Assembly: GCA_015680685.1 (NCBI GenBank)
Contig: MNCI01035320.1
Span: forward strand, 268,668 to 332,667
Reading direction: 5' to 3'
Length of the DNA: 64,000 nt
Source: Gnetum montanum
Taxonomy: Eukaryota > Streptophyta > Gnetopsida > Gnetales > Gnetaceae
Both the position numbers and the translations under genes were made by a program. This document shows positions 25,023-35,400 of the stretch, in pieces (position 1 is the stretch's first letter; every line of letters begins with the position of its first letter). The notes beneath the pieces were generated by a model. That model had not been told where the DNA came from. It searched no databases and saw only the letters and a program-made list of their open reading frames with translations.

Positions 25023-25793
25023 TGGCTGGCAGAAACAAAGGGCACGAGCTCCATGCAATTCAAATACACCAAAATTTACATATTTCCGAGCAATGCCCCA
25101 GCGAGAATCATCAGGGAAATCCATATTCCCTTGTATCTAAATGTATACAGATCCCCTGTAGCAATAGCTAATAGTCTTGTACCATATGCCACGATCAATT
25201 TGTTGACCCCGCGAAAAGGAAAAATTCCATTAGGAGAAGAGAAACAACAAAAACTGGAACAGAAAATCGATGCGTTCTGTACATTGCCGGCGGTTCTTGG
25301 TCAGTGGGTGGGTCTGCGAATCTTGAAATAATGCGGATGGCTTTGTCTGCCTCTTCCAGCCTTGAATTCGTGCTGCCGCTGCCGCTCTTCCCAACCATGA
25401 TCGCAGTCGCAGATGATTGAGATCCTGGATGTTGAAGCTGAAACTTCGCAAATGGAAAACGTTAACCGTCGAGTTTATGCATTCAACTCTTCTACCTACA
25501 GGCGAGGGCAGACCCTGAAAAAAAATCTTAGATGACAACCATTTCAAATTAGGAAGTTTCTCAAACAGAAACTTGAATGAATTGGCTAAAAACACTTTAC
25601 AAAATTCATTTGTAAGGTAAGAGTACGCTGGCATAGCGTACAAACAAGTATTTTTTAAAACAAAACTTTTCTAAAACAAAACCTTTCAAAATTTATTTGG
25701 AAGCCAACAGTAAGTTGCCATAGCATACAAAGGAGCGTTTTTAAAACAAAACTTTCCAAAGTTTATTTGGAAGCTAAGAGTATGCCTTGTGTC
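25023..25793. other. Unassigned spacer with a short duplicated segment
   Basis: No gene recognised. A segment with AAAACAAAACTTTYCAAARTTTATTTGGAAG-type sequence recurs near 25662-25705 and 25741-25775. Open frames on the minus strand across 25230-25643 have no recognisable domain. Confidence 0.45.
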
Positions 25794-26850
25794 TCATGTC
25801 TTAATGACTCCGACAGCAACAGTCTGCCTCATATCTCTCATTGCGAAACATCCAAGAGGAGGATATTCGGAGAACGTCTTCACCACCATGGGCATGGTGG
25901 GAACCATCTTTACAAATCTAGCATCACCGCTGTTGAGAAACTTAGGTTCTTTCTCGAGCTTCTTACCAGAACGCCTGTCAACCTTGCTCTGGATCTCAGC
26001 AAACTTCACAGCAATGTGGGAAGTTTGGCAATCCAGCACAGGGGCGTAGCCATTTCCGATCTGGCCAGGTTGGTTCATGATAATAGCCTGACATGTGAAG
26101 CTTCAGATCATTAACTGCAAGGTTCTTAACGTTGAAACTAACGTTGTCTGGTCGAAAGGTCACCGCCGCACCAGGTTCGAGAATACCAGTTTCAACACGA
26201 CCGACTAGGATAGTTCCAATATCTCCAATCTTGTAAACATCCTGAAGTGGCAGACGCCTGGGCTTGTTGGAAGTCCTCTTTGATTCCTGAACCTGATCCA
26301 GAGGTTCAACGAGAGTTGGCCCCTTGTACCAGCCCAGGTTGGTGGATCTCTCAATCATGTTGTCATGTCACCTTCGAAACCAGAGAAGGGAAGGAAGGGA
26401 ATTTTGTCAGGATTGTATCCAACCTTCTTCAGGTAGGACGACACTTAATAATCTCATCGTAACGGGCCTTGGAATACTTGGGTGTAGTGGCATCCATGTT
26501 GTTACAACAGCAAAACATCTGCTTGACAGCCAGGGTAAAAGCCAAAAAAGCATTCTCTCTGGTTTGTCCATCCTTGGAAATACCAGCCTCGAAACCTCCA
26601 GTGGTAGAATCGATAATCAGAACAGCACGGTCAGCCTGAGAGGTTCCGGTAATCATGTTCCTGTAAGTCACGGTGTCCAGGAGCATCAGTAACGGTGCAG
26701 TAGTACTTGTTAATTTCGAACTCCAAAGAGCGCTGTCGATGGTAATACCCCATTCACGCTCAGCCTTGAGCTTGTCAAGCACCCAAGGATACTTGAATGA
26801 CCTCCTCAGAATTTGTTTCTTTCCTACAAACAATTTAAGCGGTTTTTATA
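25794..26850 (-). pseudogene. Elongation factor 1-alpha processed pseudogene
   Basis: The minus strand gives a nearly full-length eEF1A copy without introns. Blocks are [17 protein letters not shown] and GITIDSALW (switch I region), [56 protein letters not shown] (normally NKMD), [54 protein letters not shown] and [11 protein letters not shown] at the C-terminus. The intact protein delivers aminoacyl-tRNA to the ribosome with GTP. Here there are frameshifts, deletions in domain 2 and before the domain 3 block, and the G1 P-loop is missing at the 5' end. Together these mark a decayed retrocopy. Confidence 0.93.
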
Positions 26851-27700
26851 ACACCCTAATACTGCTCATGCATCCTTCTGGACTCTTGGGAAGTGACGGA
26901 GTGGAAGAGGTGGCCGTGCAAATTCTTATTTTGTTCAAACTTCACCGTTACAGATATGTGCATTTCAACTCAAAAGTTTTTGCATACCTTAAACAATAAG
27001 GCTTACTATTGTAATTAAAAGTGATTATAATGTGGGATTCTGGCATACAGTTAAATCAGTATCTAAGGCAACTGACGGTCCACGATTGTATGGTTTTGAC
27101 CTTCAACCATGTACCTCTGCAACTGTCAACCTGAGATAATATTTGATTAAAAAAGTCCAAATTTGCTGACTTCTTGAACTCCCCTTGTTGGGTAGCGTTC
27201 TTCTCACTGGCTTCATCAACTGACTTATATTTTAGCTGCTGCCATTTTCCCTGGCAAAGGTGGTTACCAGCTGTTCTTCAAGCAATTTCACTTACCTCAT
27301 GGCAGCACTGAAATCCCATTTTCCATTTGCTTTGTACCCTTGCTCATTATCAGCTGATATTATAAGTATGCTGTTGCCATTTTGTAGAAGACAAATTATT
27401 CTATGGTGTGAAGAAGTTATCAACTTTATTACTAGAAAGTCACATTTTTTCTTGTACATAAAATCTATTGTTTTAAACATATCAAGATGATTCAGCAAGT
27501 CATTTTATTAAATAAAATTTTATTAGCCGTCGCCATTGGCTGAGGGATGATCTGTGACTTTCTTCATTATATTTTTGTCTAAGATAGGCTCATGCAATAA
27601 GAGTGCCCTGAATATTTTCTTATTTTTAATTTCAAGGCTATGCTTGAAGTTCATAGTACTCTGCTTAAGATGTAGAGAGTCTCTCTTTTTGAATTCAAGT

Positions 27701-27736
<36 letters not shown>
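26851..27736. other. Unassigned left flank of element D, ending in (GAT)n
   Basis: No gene is recognised. At about 27706-27736 a (GAT) trinucleotide run of about ten units forms the insertion site of element D. The His-rich and Asp-rich open frames across it are artefacts of the trinucleotide repeat. The microsatellite continues on the far side of element D as ATGATAAAAATAATAA. Confidence 0.55.
27732..27736. repeat. Target-site duplication ATGAT, left copy of element D
   Basis: The five bases ATGAT immediately outside the left LTR match the five bases immediately outside the right LTR (44895-44899). Because the site lies in a GAT microsatellite, part of the match could be chance, but 5 bp is the size expected for Ty3/gypsy integrases. 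Confidence 0.8.
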
Positions 27737-27737
<1 letters not shown>

Positions 27738-28340
27738 GTACCGTCCGAAATCATCGATCTCCGGCTGGAAGGAAACAGAAACCGGGGGGATCACAGGACA
27801 CGCACAGAAGACCCTACCTTTGCCTAAGGGCGAGCTGGAATGAAGAAAGGTAGGGTACCTTGAGTGGTCCGCACGCGGATCAGGCAAGGATTTCCCCGAA
27901 CGTACACTGAGATGTTATACGTTGGGTTATACGTAAACGACGTGAAAGATGCAAAACAGAGCGTAAACAGTGTAATTGATGTAGAAGGAGTGTAAATGGC
28001 GTAAATGTAAGCGTAAAACAACGTAAACAATGAACATGCAACAATTAATGCAAACTGTGACAGATTTTAGGAAAAAAAATGTAACAATGGCATTTAAAAA
28101 TGAAAGTACAATGCACCGGTCTAACGCAGTTGTGGATTGACACAAGGCGGACGAAAAACCTCGGTGGATGCAGGGATGACTGTGGGCTGGTTCACACTGT
28201 AGGCACAACGTAGAGGCTGTATGCTTAGCGTATAGGGTTGTCCAGCGTACAAGGTTTTCTGCTCTAGTTCTCAGCGTCTCTCTTCTCTCTGGTTTACCCT
28301 GGGATCTGCCAACCGACCCCATCTAGTAAACAAATTGGGG

Positions 28341-28348
28341 CTTTTATA
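28341..28348 (-). promoter_or_regulatory. TATA box of the 3' LTR
   Basis: TATAAAAG on the minus strand follows the U3 array and is conserved in the other LTR at 44298-44305. It is the expected promoter for genomic RNA, with a start about 30 bases further along the minus strand. Confidence 0.75.
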
Positions 28349-28439
28349 CAAGTTTTGATGTTAGACTCGGGTTGGGAGACACGTGGCGTGTTGACCGGGT
28401 GCAAAAGCATAAAATTTACAAGTGCACAACATGTTACAT

Positions 28440-28860
28440 TTGCTGAGCATATATGCTAAGCGTATACACTGTATCAAGTGGGCATAGACTCTAGGCGTAT
28501 ACACTGGGCGTATACGCTGGATGTGCTGGGTGTATACGTTGGATGTATACACTATGGATGCTGGGCGTATACGCTGTGGACGCTAGGCGTATACGCTGAT
28601 GGTTGCTGCCTTGTACCAAGTCTTGATCTGCAGTGCTGTTTGCATGCCATCTTCGGGGATTGCATGCTGGACGTATGCATTAGTCGTGCAAGTTGGACGT
28701 ACTTGTGGGGAGTGTACGCTGGTCGTGCATGCTGGGCATATACGCTGAGAATGTCGGGCGTATATGCTGGGTGGGTGTATACGCTGTGGATGTCGGGCGT
28801 ATACGCTGTGGCTGTGAACTTGAGCGTATATGCTGGGTGTATACGCTGGAAATGCATACT
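28440..28860. repeat. GCGTATACGC / AGCGTA array in U3 of the 3' LTR
   Basis: The palindrome GCGTATACGC occurs perfectly at 28508-28517, 28565-28574, 28587-28596 and 28797-28806. Many one-mismatch forms (GCATATACGC, GTGTATACGC) lie between, often followed by TG and a G-rich spacer of 8-20 bases. Confidence 0.95.
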
Positions 28861-28980
28861 TAGTGAAATTAACTATCTGATCTCTGAAGTTGCCATGTTT
28901 GATACCAGATGTAGTCGTGGTCATCTATGGGTTGTAGTGACCTTCTTCCTATTAGAAAAGTACTAAGCTCGAAATTTTGT

Positions 28981-29056
28981 GGTGTTTCATTGGGCCCTCT
29001 TTGTTGACGCTTGGAGGAATCGACCGAGAAGCGTCGACAAAGAAGTGCAAAACACC
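28981..29056 (-). promoter_or_regulatory. Polypurine tract in a potential stem-loop, element D
   Basis: On the minus strand GGTGTTTTGC opens a 76-base segment that closes with CAATGAAACACC, the last nine bases being the start of the LTR. The inner arms GTCGACGCTT and AAGCGTCAAC pair. The polypurine tract AAAGAGGG lies on the 3' arm, directly before the LTR. Confidence 0.8.
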
Positions 29057-30426
29057 ACAAGCAACTCGATAGAGACTTTGTCCTTTGCCACCTAACTAGA
29101 CATCATTGCACCGTGTTCCATAGTACATAGGATTGGGAAAGGGGAAATCTGTAGCTGGTAGGAAAATGGAGATTGTGGGGACTGGTAAGTTGACCAAGGG
29201 ATTGTGCTTGGTAAAGGGGATGCTCTGGTGTGTATCATGCTGATCCATGTCAACAGCCATTATTTAGCGAACTCGGAATCAAGCCGTGTGATGTGCGTTC
29301 TTTGGCAGAACAAGACTCTTGGTTAGTGTCCAAGAGGATTTGTTGGCGAGACCAAAGCCATGCGAGGGTGTGTTGCATTCTTTGGAGGAATAGGGCCCTT
29401 GTTTAGTGTTTAGGGGGAGCCTGTTGGTGGAGAGCCAAAGCTATGCAACGAGATGTTCTTAATTGTTTTGGACATGAGTACTTGGTTTCAGGATAATTCC
29501 CTTCCCTCCTGGGGCTTGTATGGGAAGTGCCAAGGTTTTTTTTTTTTTTTTGCTCTTATACTCATGCTCAAGTGCTATGTTTTGTGCCGCAACTGCTTCA
29601 GAGTGTTACAGTGCGCGACAACGTGCTCAAAGTTTTGAGTGTACTGGGTGTATCAGGCGTGTGGCTGAGTAGAGTGTGTCAGTGAGTAGATAGGGAATGT
29701 ACCAGGAAATGGAGATGTACTAGTGAACGGCTTGATTTAGTCTTGCCACGTGGGCCGTGATCATTGCCTCATCTTGCTGCTTATGGTGAAATGCATTCTT
29801 GTACGAATACCTCTGAGCGTCATCCTGCAAACACAACTCCAAGGAGACAAGAAAACCGTGAGTGAATAAGCAAGCTTAGACTTAAACAACTACAGATGGA
29901 GCAAAGACACTGGAGGAGATTTCATGCACTGTATATGAATGGCAGCCATGTTGATAGGATCGTCTGATGGCGGGCGATGCAGTGATTCTGATGAAGTTTG
30001 AATGTGGCCGCGGATTGAGGAACTAGAGATGGAGTTACCAGTTTATAGTCTTAGCGGACTATCATGGGTTAGTTTTATGTCATGACCCGTTGGATGTTGC
30101 CCGTTTAGCATCGTGGTGGACGTTATGTTGCCAGTTTCTAGTCTTAGTGGACCATGAAGAGGCAAACCAGTTTATAGTCTTAGCGGACTCTGGTGGATGC
30201 AACGGTGGAAGTTTACTATCATGCCGGACAGGTGCTAGTTTATCGTCATTGCGGACACTGTGTGGTATCAGTTTATCATCATGATGCCAAGACTAACTGT
30301 GGTATCAGTTTTAAGTCATGATCTAGGACTATTCTATGGTATCGATTTACTGTCATAATTCTAGTACGAGCTATGGTATCAGTTTATAGTCGTGATGCCA
30401 GGACTTGCACGTACCTGAGCTTGTTT
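29057..30426 (-). other. 3' untranslated region of element D
   Basis: Between the pol stop and the polypurine tract no protein is recognisable. Blocks such as CACCTAACTAGA and CATCCTGCAAACACAACTC (plus-strand reading) recur in the corresponding part of element F (62540-63450), showing family-level conservation of the untranslated region. Confidence 0.7.
30040..30412. repeat. Cluster 1 of the AGTTTATAGTC-type repeat
   Basis: About ten degenerate units share the plus-strand form CAGTTTATAGTCTTAGCGGA or TGGTATCAGTTTATAGTC. They are spaced roughly 30-45 bases. They share a consensus with the clusters at 33917-34101 and 39390-39570. Confidence 0.85.
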
Positions 30427-33400
30427 TCAAGTATAGAACGGTTTCAGGAATAAGTGATTGGTTGGATTTGCAAACTCATTTCCTTCCATATTAGCTAACT
30501 TGAATGCTCCATTGTTGTATGCTTTGGTGACCAAGTAAGGCCNAGGGAACACCCGGACAAATTCTCAGCCAACTGGGAAAGGCCTTACTTGGTCACCAAA
30601 GCATACAACAATGGAGCATTCAAGTTAGCTAATATGGAAGGAAATNACCGATGTCGGTGCCATTGTTTTTTTTGGTACCATTCGATTTGATCGAGTGCAC
30701 GTATACATTCCTCCTCCATCAAATCCAAGTCAATGATGCATAGATCATTGTTTTGCTCTTCGTCCAAGAGTCTGGAAAGTGTGATCCTTAAAGATGGTAC
30801 CTGCAATTCCAGAGGTAAAACAACTTCTAAACTGTAAACAAGGCTATATGGCATCTTACCTGTTGAAGTTCGATGTGTCGTGCGATATGCCCACAATGCG
30901 TATACCAATTGTTCATGCCACCTCCTCTTGCTTTGGGTAAGCATCCTTTTAAGTATTGTAATAATCGTTTTGTTTGTTTCCTCTGCTTGCCCATTGCTCT
31001 GAGGATAGTAAGGGGATGAAAACGAGTGTTTGATCCCTAGACTTTCACAAAAGGTTTTGGTCTCAGCACTGCTAAATTGTGGCCCATTGTCAGTGATGAT
31101 TGTCATGGGAATGCCAAAGCTGGTTACAATGTTTTCGAGAATGAAATTGCACACATGTTTAGTTGTAGTTTTTCAAAGGGGAGAAACTTCTACCCACTTC
31201 GTGAAATATTCTGTTGCGGTTATAATAAAACTATGCTCCGCAGAAGATGAGGGTGTTATTGGGCCGATAAGGTCCAACCCCCATTTTTGAAAGGGGCACA
31301 TGATTTGCGCCGTATGCAACTCGTTTGGTGGGATATGGATTAGATTACTATGTCTTTGGCAGGTTCTACATGTTTTAGCCTTGGAGAGGTAGTCATACTC
31401 CATGTGTAGCCAATAGTAGCCTAAGCGTCTGATCTTTGTTGCCATTGCTTTTGGTGCTATATGTCCTCCGCATAACCCGTCATGTACTTGTTCAACGATG
31501 GTTCGGGCATCAGTACTACTAACGCATGTTAGCAATATGCCTTCGTAGGATCGGCGGCACAAGGTGTCCCCTACTAGTGTGTATTGCCTAGAATGTTTTT
31601 GCACTGCGTCTTTTTGTGCGTTCGTTAAGTGTTGCAGTGTTTCACCGCGTAGAAGGTACTCTTTTATGTCATCATACCATTGGCAACGTATCAAGAGTAT
31701 CGGTTATTGGTTTGGCACAACAGACTATGGAGCTTGGCAATGTATGGAACATTTTAGGCGATATGTTTAACGCTAAGGTGGCTAGTGCATCTGCGATGGT
31801 ATTATCATTTCGAGAGATATGTTGCATATCGATGTTTTTGAATCGTTTGATTAGATGTTTGGCCAAGTCACAGTATGGTTGTAAGTGTTGGGCTTTGCAT
31901 GTATAAACGTCTATGACTTGATTTAAGACCAGTTGTGAGTCTCCTCTGACCACAAGCCATGTGATGTCTGAAGCTAGTGCTGCCACGAGACCTCTAAAGA
32001 GACCTTCGTACTCTGCTATGTTGTTGGTACAGCGAAAGTTGAAATGGTAAGCAAAGGGTCTGACAGCGGCAGCACTTCCCCCTCGAGAGGTGGATGCTCC
32101 GTCAAAGTTTAGAATGGCGTCGTAGTCATCGGGCACTATGTCTATTGCGCTTATATTCTCATCCGGGAATTCTGGCTTGCTATGGCTTGACCCTTAACTG
32201 ATGATTGCGCTATGTAATGTAGGTCAAACATAGCTATCATGGCTTTCCAACATGCTATCCGACTTGTCTCGTAAATGTTTCCTGTGATGGCTCTGAGTAC
32301 ATTATCCTTGCAGATTATGTTAACTTGATTGTGAAAGAGGTAATGTCATCATTTCTTTAGAGAAAAGACTAAGGCTAAACATGATCTTTCTACGTCGTTG
32401 TATTTCTTCTCATGGCCTACTAATGCATGGCTCAAGTAGTAGACAGGGACTTCGGTTCCATTATCTTGTTTCTGGCAAAGCATGGACGCGATTGATGAAT
32501 CCGAAGTTGCGAGGTAAATGTAAAATGGTTTATCATTTTGAGGTGGATAAACCGTGGGCAGTCAGGTAAGTGCTGCTTTAATATTATCAAACGCTTCCTG
32601 GAACTATGGAGTCCATTCAAAATGGACATTCTTGCGCAACAAGTGATTCATAGGTTGTAATTTATCTATTAGTTTTTCTATGAACCTTCTAATGAATTGT
32701 AGTCTGCCCTGTAGACCTCAAAGTTTGGTAAGGTTGCCTAGTGGTTTTAGGTTTGTTATGGCCTTAACCTTATCGGGGTCTACTCGTATCCCTGCCTCTG
32801 AGGCTATGAACCCAAGCATTTTGCCTATTTTTACTCCAAAGATGCACTTCTTTGGATTAAGTCTCAACTCATATTTTAAACAACGTTTTAACACCAAGTC
32901 AAGATCTTGTACGTGTTGTTCCGAGGTTTTTGATTTAACCACAATGTTGTCCACGTAGTCATTGAGCTAGTGTAATATGTAATCGCTAAAGATGAATGTC
33001 ATCGCCCTTTGATACGTGGCCCCAACGTTTTTGAGACTGAAGGGCATCATTGTATAGCAAAAGGTTCCCCATGGTGTCATAAAGGTAGTTCGGAGCTGAT
33101 GCTTTGGGTTAATACGTATCTGGTTGTATCCCGAGAATCCATCCATAAAAGATAATAGGGCATGCCCAGTGGTCGAGTCGACAAGTTGATCGATGTTGGG
33201 TAGGGGAAAATCATCTTTTATGGTTGCGACATTGAGATCCCGGAAGTCAATGCATAAGCGGATGCTTCCATTCTTCTTCGGGACAATGACCATGTTGGAT
33301 ACCCATTCGGCATAATCGACAGCTTGAATGAAATTAGCCAGATAAAGTTTGGTGATCTCATTGCGAACTACCAATGCTACCTCGGGTTTAACCTTTCATG

Positions 33401-33920
33401 CCTTTTTTTTTACGAGTCTCAATTTTGAATCAAGGATGATGTTGTGCTGGACGATTCAGGGATCGAACCCAGGCATGTCTGTGTATGACCAAGCAAATGC
33501 CTTTATGTTGTCCCTAAGCACATTCTCTAGGTCTTTGGCTAGTTGCGGTTTTAATAATGTACTTAATTTTAGTACCTTGGTCTCACTGTCAGACACAATG
33601 ATGGGAATTTCAATCAATGGGTCTTTAGTGATATTTTCAACTTCTATGTCAAGGGACTTTGTCATACCTTGGTAGTTATCTAGCATTTGTTGTGCCGAGG
33701 CTATGACTCCGTCGTCTGTTGATAGACTTAGGTCGATGAGATTTATGTCAGTGTTCCTTGCGATGTGTGCATGCGGCCCATAGATGATTAATGGTGCGGA
33801 TAAATGTTGATAATCCATCGGGCTTGCTCCTGCTAATAAACAGAGAGCAGAATGAGGTGATGAGTATTTTTCCATGTTCTCAGGCAAGCTAAATTGTGTG
33901 TACATATGTGATGGTGGTTT
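30427..33920 (-). pseudogene. Element D pol: RT, RNase H, second RNase H, integrase
   Basis: The minus-strand frame starts near ATG 33905 (MYTQFSLPENMEKYSS) and ends at TGA 30427-30429 after NHLFLKPFYT. RT shows YAEWVSNMVIVPKKNG, SIRLCIDFRDLN, ALLSFMDGFSGYNQIRINP and, at the catalytic site, YVDN where YVDD is expected. RNase H follows (about 32640-32190) with two stops. A short deletion and frameshift lie near 32190. The second RNase H starts NFDGASTSRGGSAA. Integrase has the zinc finger (CGGHIAPKAM, CRTCQ) and the D,D,E residues in GLDLIGPI, TDNGPQFSS and QAEETNK. It is the best-preserved pol in the window, but the stops and the Asp-to-Asn change make it inactive. A segment near the integrase end is disturbed by the N-flanked inverted repeat. 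Confidence 0.93.
30478..30646. repeat. Perfect 65-bp inverted repeat bounded by Ns, likely assembly artefact
   Basis: Bases 30478-30542 are an exact inverse copy of 30581-30645. An N follows each arm (30543 and 30646). The left arm continues integrase correctly on the minus strand (PYLVTKAYNNGAFKLANMEG). The segment 30544-30645 encodes the same integrase tail on the plus strand (HPDKFSANWERPYLVTKAYN), so it is flipped relative to the gene. Confidence 0.85.
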
Positions 33921-34101
33921 ATCGTCACACCGGGACGCATGGCAGTTTAAGGCCTTACCGGGCCGTGGCTGGCAGTTTAATGCCTTCCTGGGCCTTGGGT
34001 GAAAATTTAATGCCTTATCGGGCCGAATGAGGTTTGTGTGTGTGGCAGTTTAGGGCCTTACCGGGCCATAACGGTAGTTTAAGGCCATACCGGGCTGTGA
34101 C
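33917..34101. repeat. Cluster 2 of the repeat, GTTTAAGGCCTTACCGGGCC type
   Basis: Six units with the plus-strand form AGTTTAAGGCCTTACCGGGC, spaced 25-45 bases, lie between the pol start (minus) and the accessory-gene promoter (plus). One unit contains TGGGCC. Confidence 0.92.
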
Positions 34102-34140
34102 ATCGTTTGCGCTGGAATGTTCGGCGTAAACATGTGAAAT

Positions 34141-34162
34141 GGGGTTTAGGGTTTAGGGTTTG
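34141..34162 (+). promoter_or_regulatory. Telo-box array upstream of the accessory gene
   Basis: GGTTTAGGGTTTAGGGTTT gives two to three copies of the plant telomere-type motif about 150 bases upstream of the TATA box. Interstitial telo-boxes are known promoter elements of plant translation-related genes such as EF-1alpha. A role here is inferred from position. Confidence 0.6.
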
Positions 34163-34308
34163 TAGTAATTTTTGTTTTATTTTAGATATATATATATTTT
34201 TATATTTTTTGAGCAAATTTTAATTGAAATAAGTGAAAAAAGACCAAAAAAGGTAAAAAGTGACAAACTGTGAGGTAGCGGTGGCGGTAGTGGCAGCAGC
34301 GGGGAGTG

Positions 34309-34320
34309 CTATATAAAGGG
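34309..34320 (+). promoter_or_regulatory. TATA box of the accessory gene
   Basis: GCTATATAAAGG on the plus strand lies 260 bases before the candidate start codon at 34581. It follows a GC-rich GGCGGTAGTGGCAGCAG stretch. The predicted start of transcription is near 34345, giving a 5' leader rich in AGCGTA. Confidence 0.7.
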
Positions 34321-34329
34321 GGGGAGCGT

Positions 34330-35400
34330 CATTTGTTATTGCATCGACTTGTGAGCGTAAACGCGAGCGTAAATCTTGAGCGTAGATGACCTAGTGTAAG
34401 CGTAATTCACGAAACCCTGGCATAAATGTAAGCGTGAGCGTAAGCGTAAAATCCAAATCCTGAGCATAGGCGTAGGCATCTAAACCTCAGCGTAAACACA
34501 GAGCGTAGAGGTTCTAGTGTCAGCGTAAACAGTTTCAACCCTTAACGTAAATTGTCGATCCCAGCGTAGAGGACGCCGAGATGGGTAAAGGCAAGGAAGT
34601 CGAAGGCCAGGGGAGGAAGGGTCCTGACTTGACCTTCGCAGAGGAGAGCGAGGCTATGCTGCAATGCCTGCCCAGGTCGAGGATTCCATCGTGGCCTGGA
34701 TCGTCACACAAGTATGTTCTGATCCTACCTCTGATAGTTAATTTTGCTTGTGCATGTTTCATAGCGTAGACAGTCTCGTAGAGGGCTTCAGCATATACGC
34801 CGAGCGTAGAGAGTTAGCGTAGAGGGTTTTGGCATATACGCTGAGCGTAGAGAGTTAGCGTAGAGGGTTTCGGCATATACATCGAGCGTGAGTTCACAAC
34901 GTAAAGTCTCGATAGCGTAGACCATCATAGCGTAATCTGTTTTATCAATGCAAAGCGTAAACACTTTTTCTTGCATGAAGCGTAGACGATTTTATCAGCA
35001 TGACCACTGAAGGCTGTTATGGCGTATATGCAGAGGGTTTCTACAGCATATACGCACAGCATGAACAGTTAATTTTTTTTCAAGTGTGGTACAGCATAGA
35101 CCTATTTTCAGGGCGTATGGTATGAACTGTTTCTGGCGTAAAATTATTTGCATAGTGTTCAACGTAAACTATTTACACAATGTCCAGCGTAAACTGTTTA
35201 TGCTGGGGGCTTCTACGACGTATACGTTGATGATTTTCATAGCGTATACGTTGAGCGTAAACGATTTGGCCGACAGTGTAAACAGTTTTTTGTCAGCATA
35301 TACGTCGGGCATGGTAGCGTATACGCGGAGCGTAAACAAATTTTGACAGCATATACGTTGGGTTAGGCAACATATACGCCGAGCGGAAACAGTTAGTAAT
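34330..35400. repeat. AGCGTA array in the leader and first intron of the accessory gene
   Basis: Dozens of AGCGTAAAC, AGCGTAGA and GCATATACGC-type motifs fill 34330-34570 and 34760-35400, separated by the short first exon (34581-34711), which lacks them. AGCATA forms are present as apparent CpG-decay products. Confidence 0.93.

Larger units (their letters stand above)
27737..28989 (-). repeat. 3' LTR of element D (1253 bp)
   Basis: On the minus strand it starts TGAAACACC at 28989 and ends GGTACA at 27737. It matches 43696-44894 over its whole length. The U3 part (28989 to about 28350) carries the GCGTATACGC arrays. U5 ends with a conserved GC-rich block containing TCCGGCTGGAAGGAAACAG (plus-strand reading). 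Confidence 0.95.

Noticed and set aside
27651-27887. His-rich and Asp-rich open frames
   Set aside because: Both come from the (GAT)n run and stop soon after it. They cross the LTR boundary of element D.
28361-28966. Open frames of 60-160 residues in the LTRs with Tyr-Thr and Arg-Ile repeats (also 44251-44871)
   Set aside because: These are translations of the GCGTATACGC array, which lacks stops in several frames. The LTR promoter and TG/CA ends explain the region.
33917-34101. Regularly spaced short repeats that could suggest a CRISPR array
   Set aside because: Units are degenerate, spacing varies, the context is a plant retrotransposon and no cas genes exist.
34142-34162. Telomere-like repeats as a sign of an interstitial telomere or chromosome fusion
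   Set aside because: Only two to three units, located just upstream of a TATA box. A telo-box promoter motif is a simpler reading.
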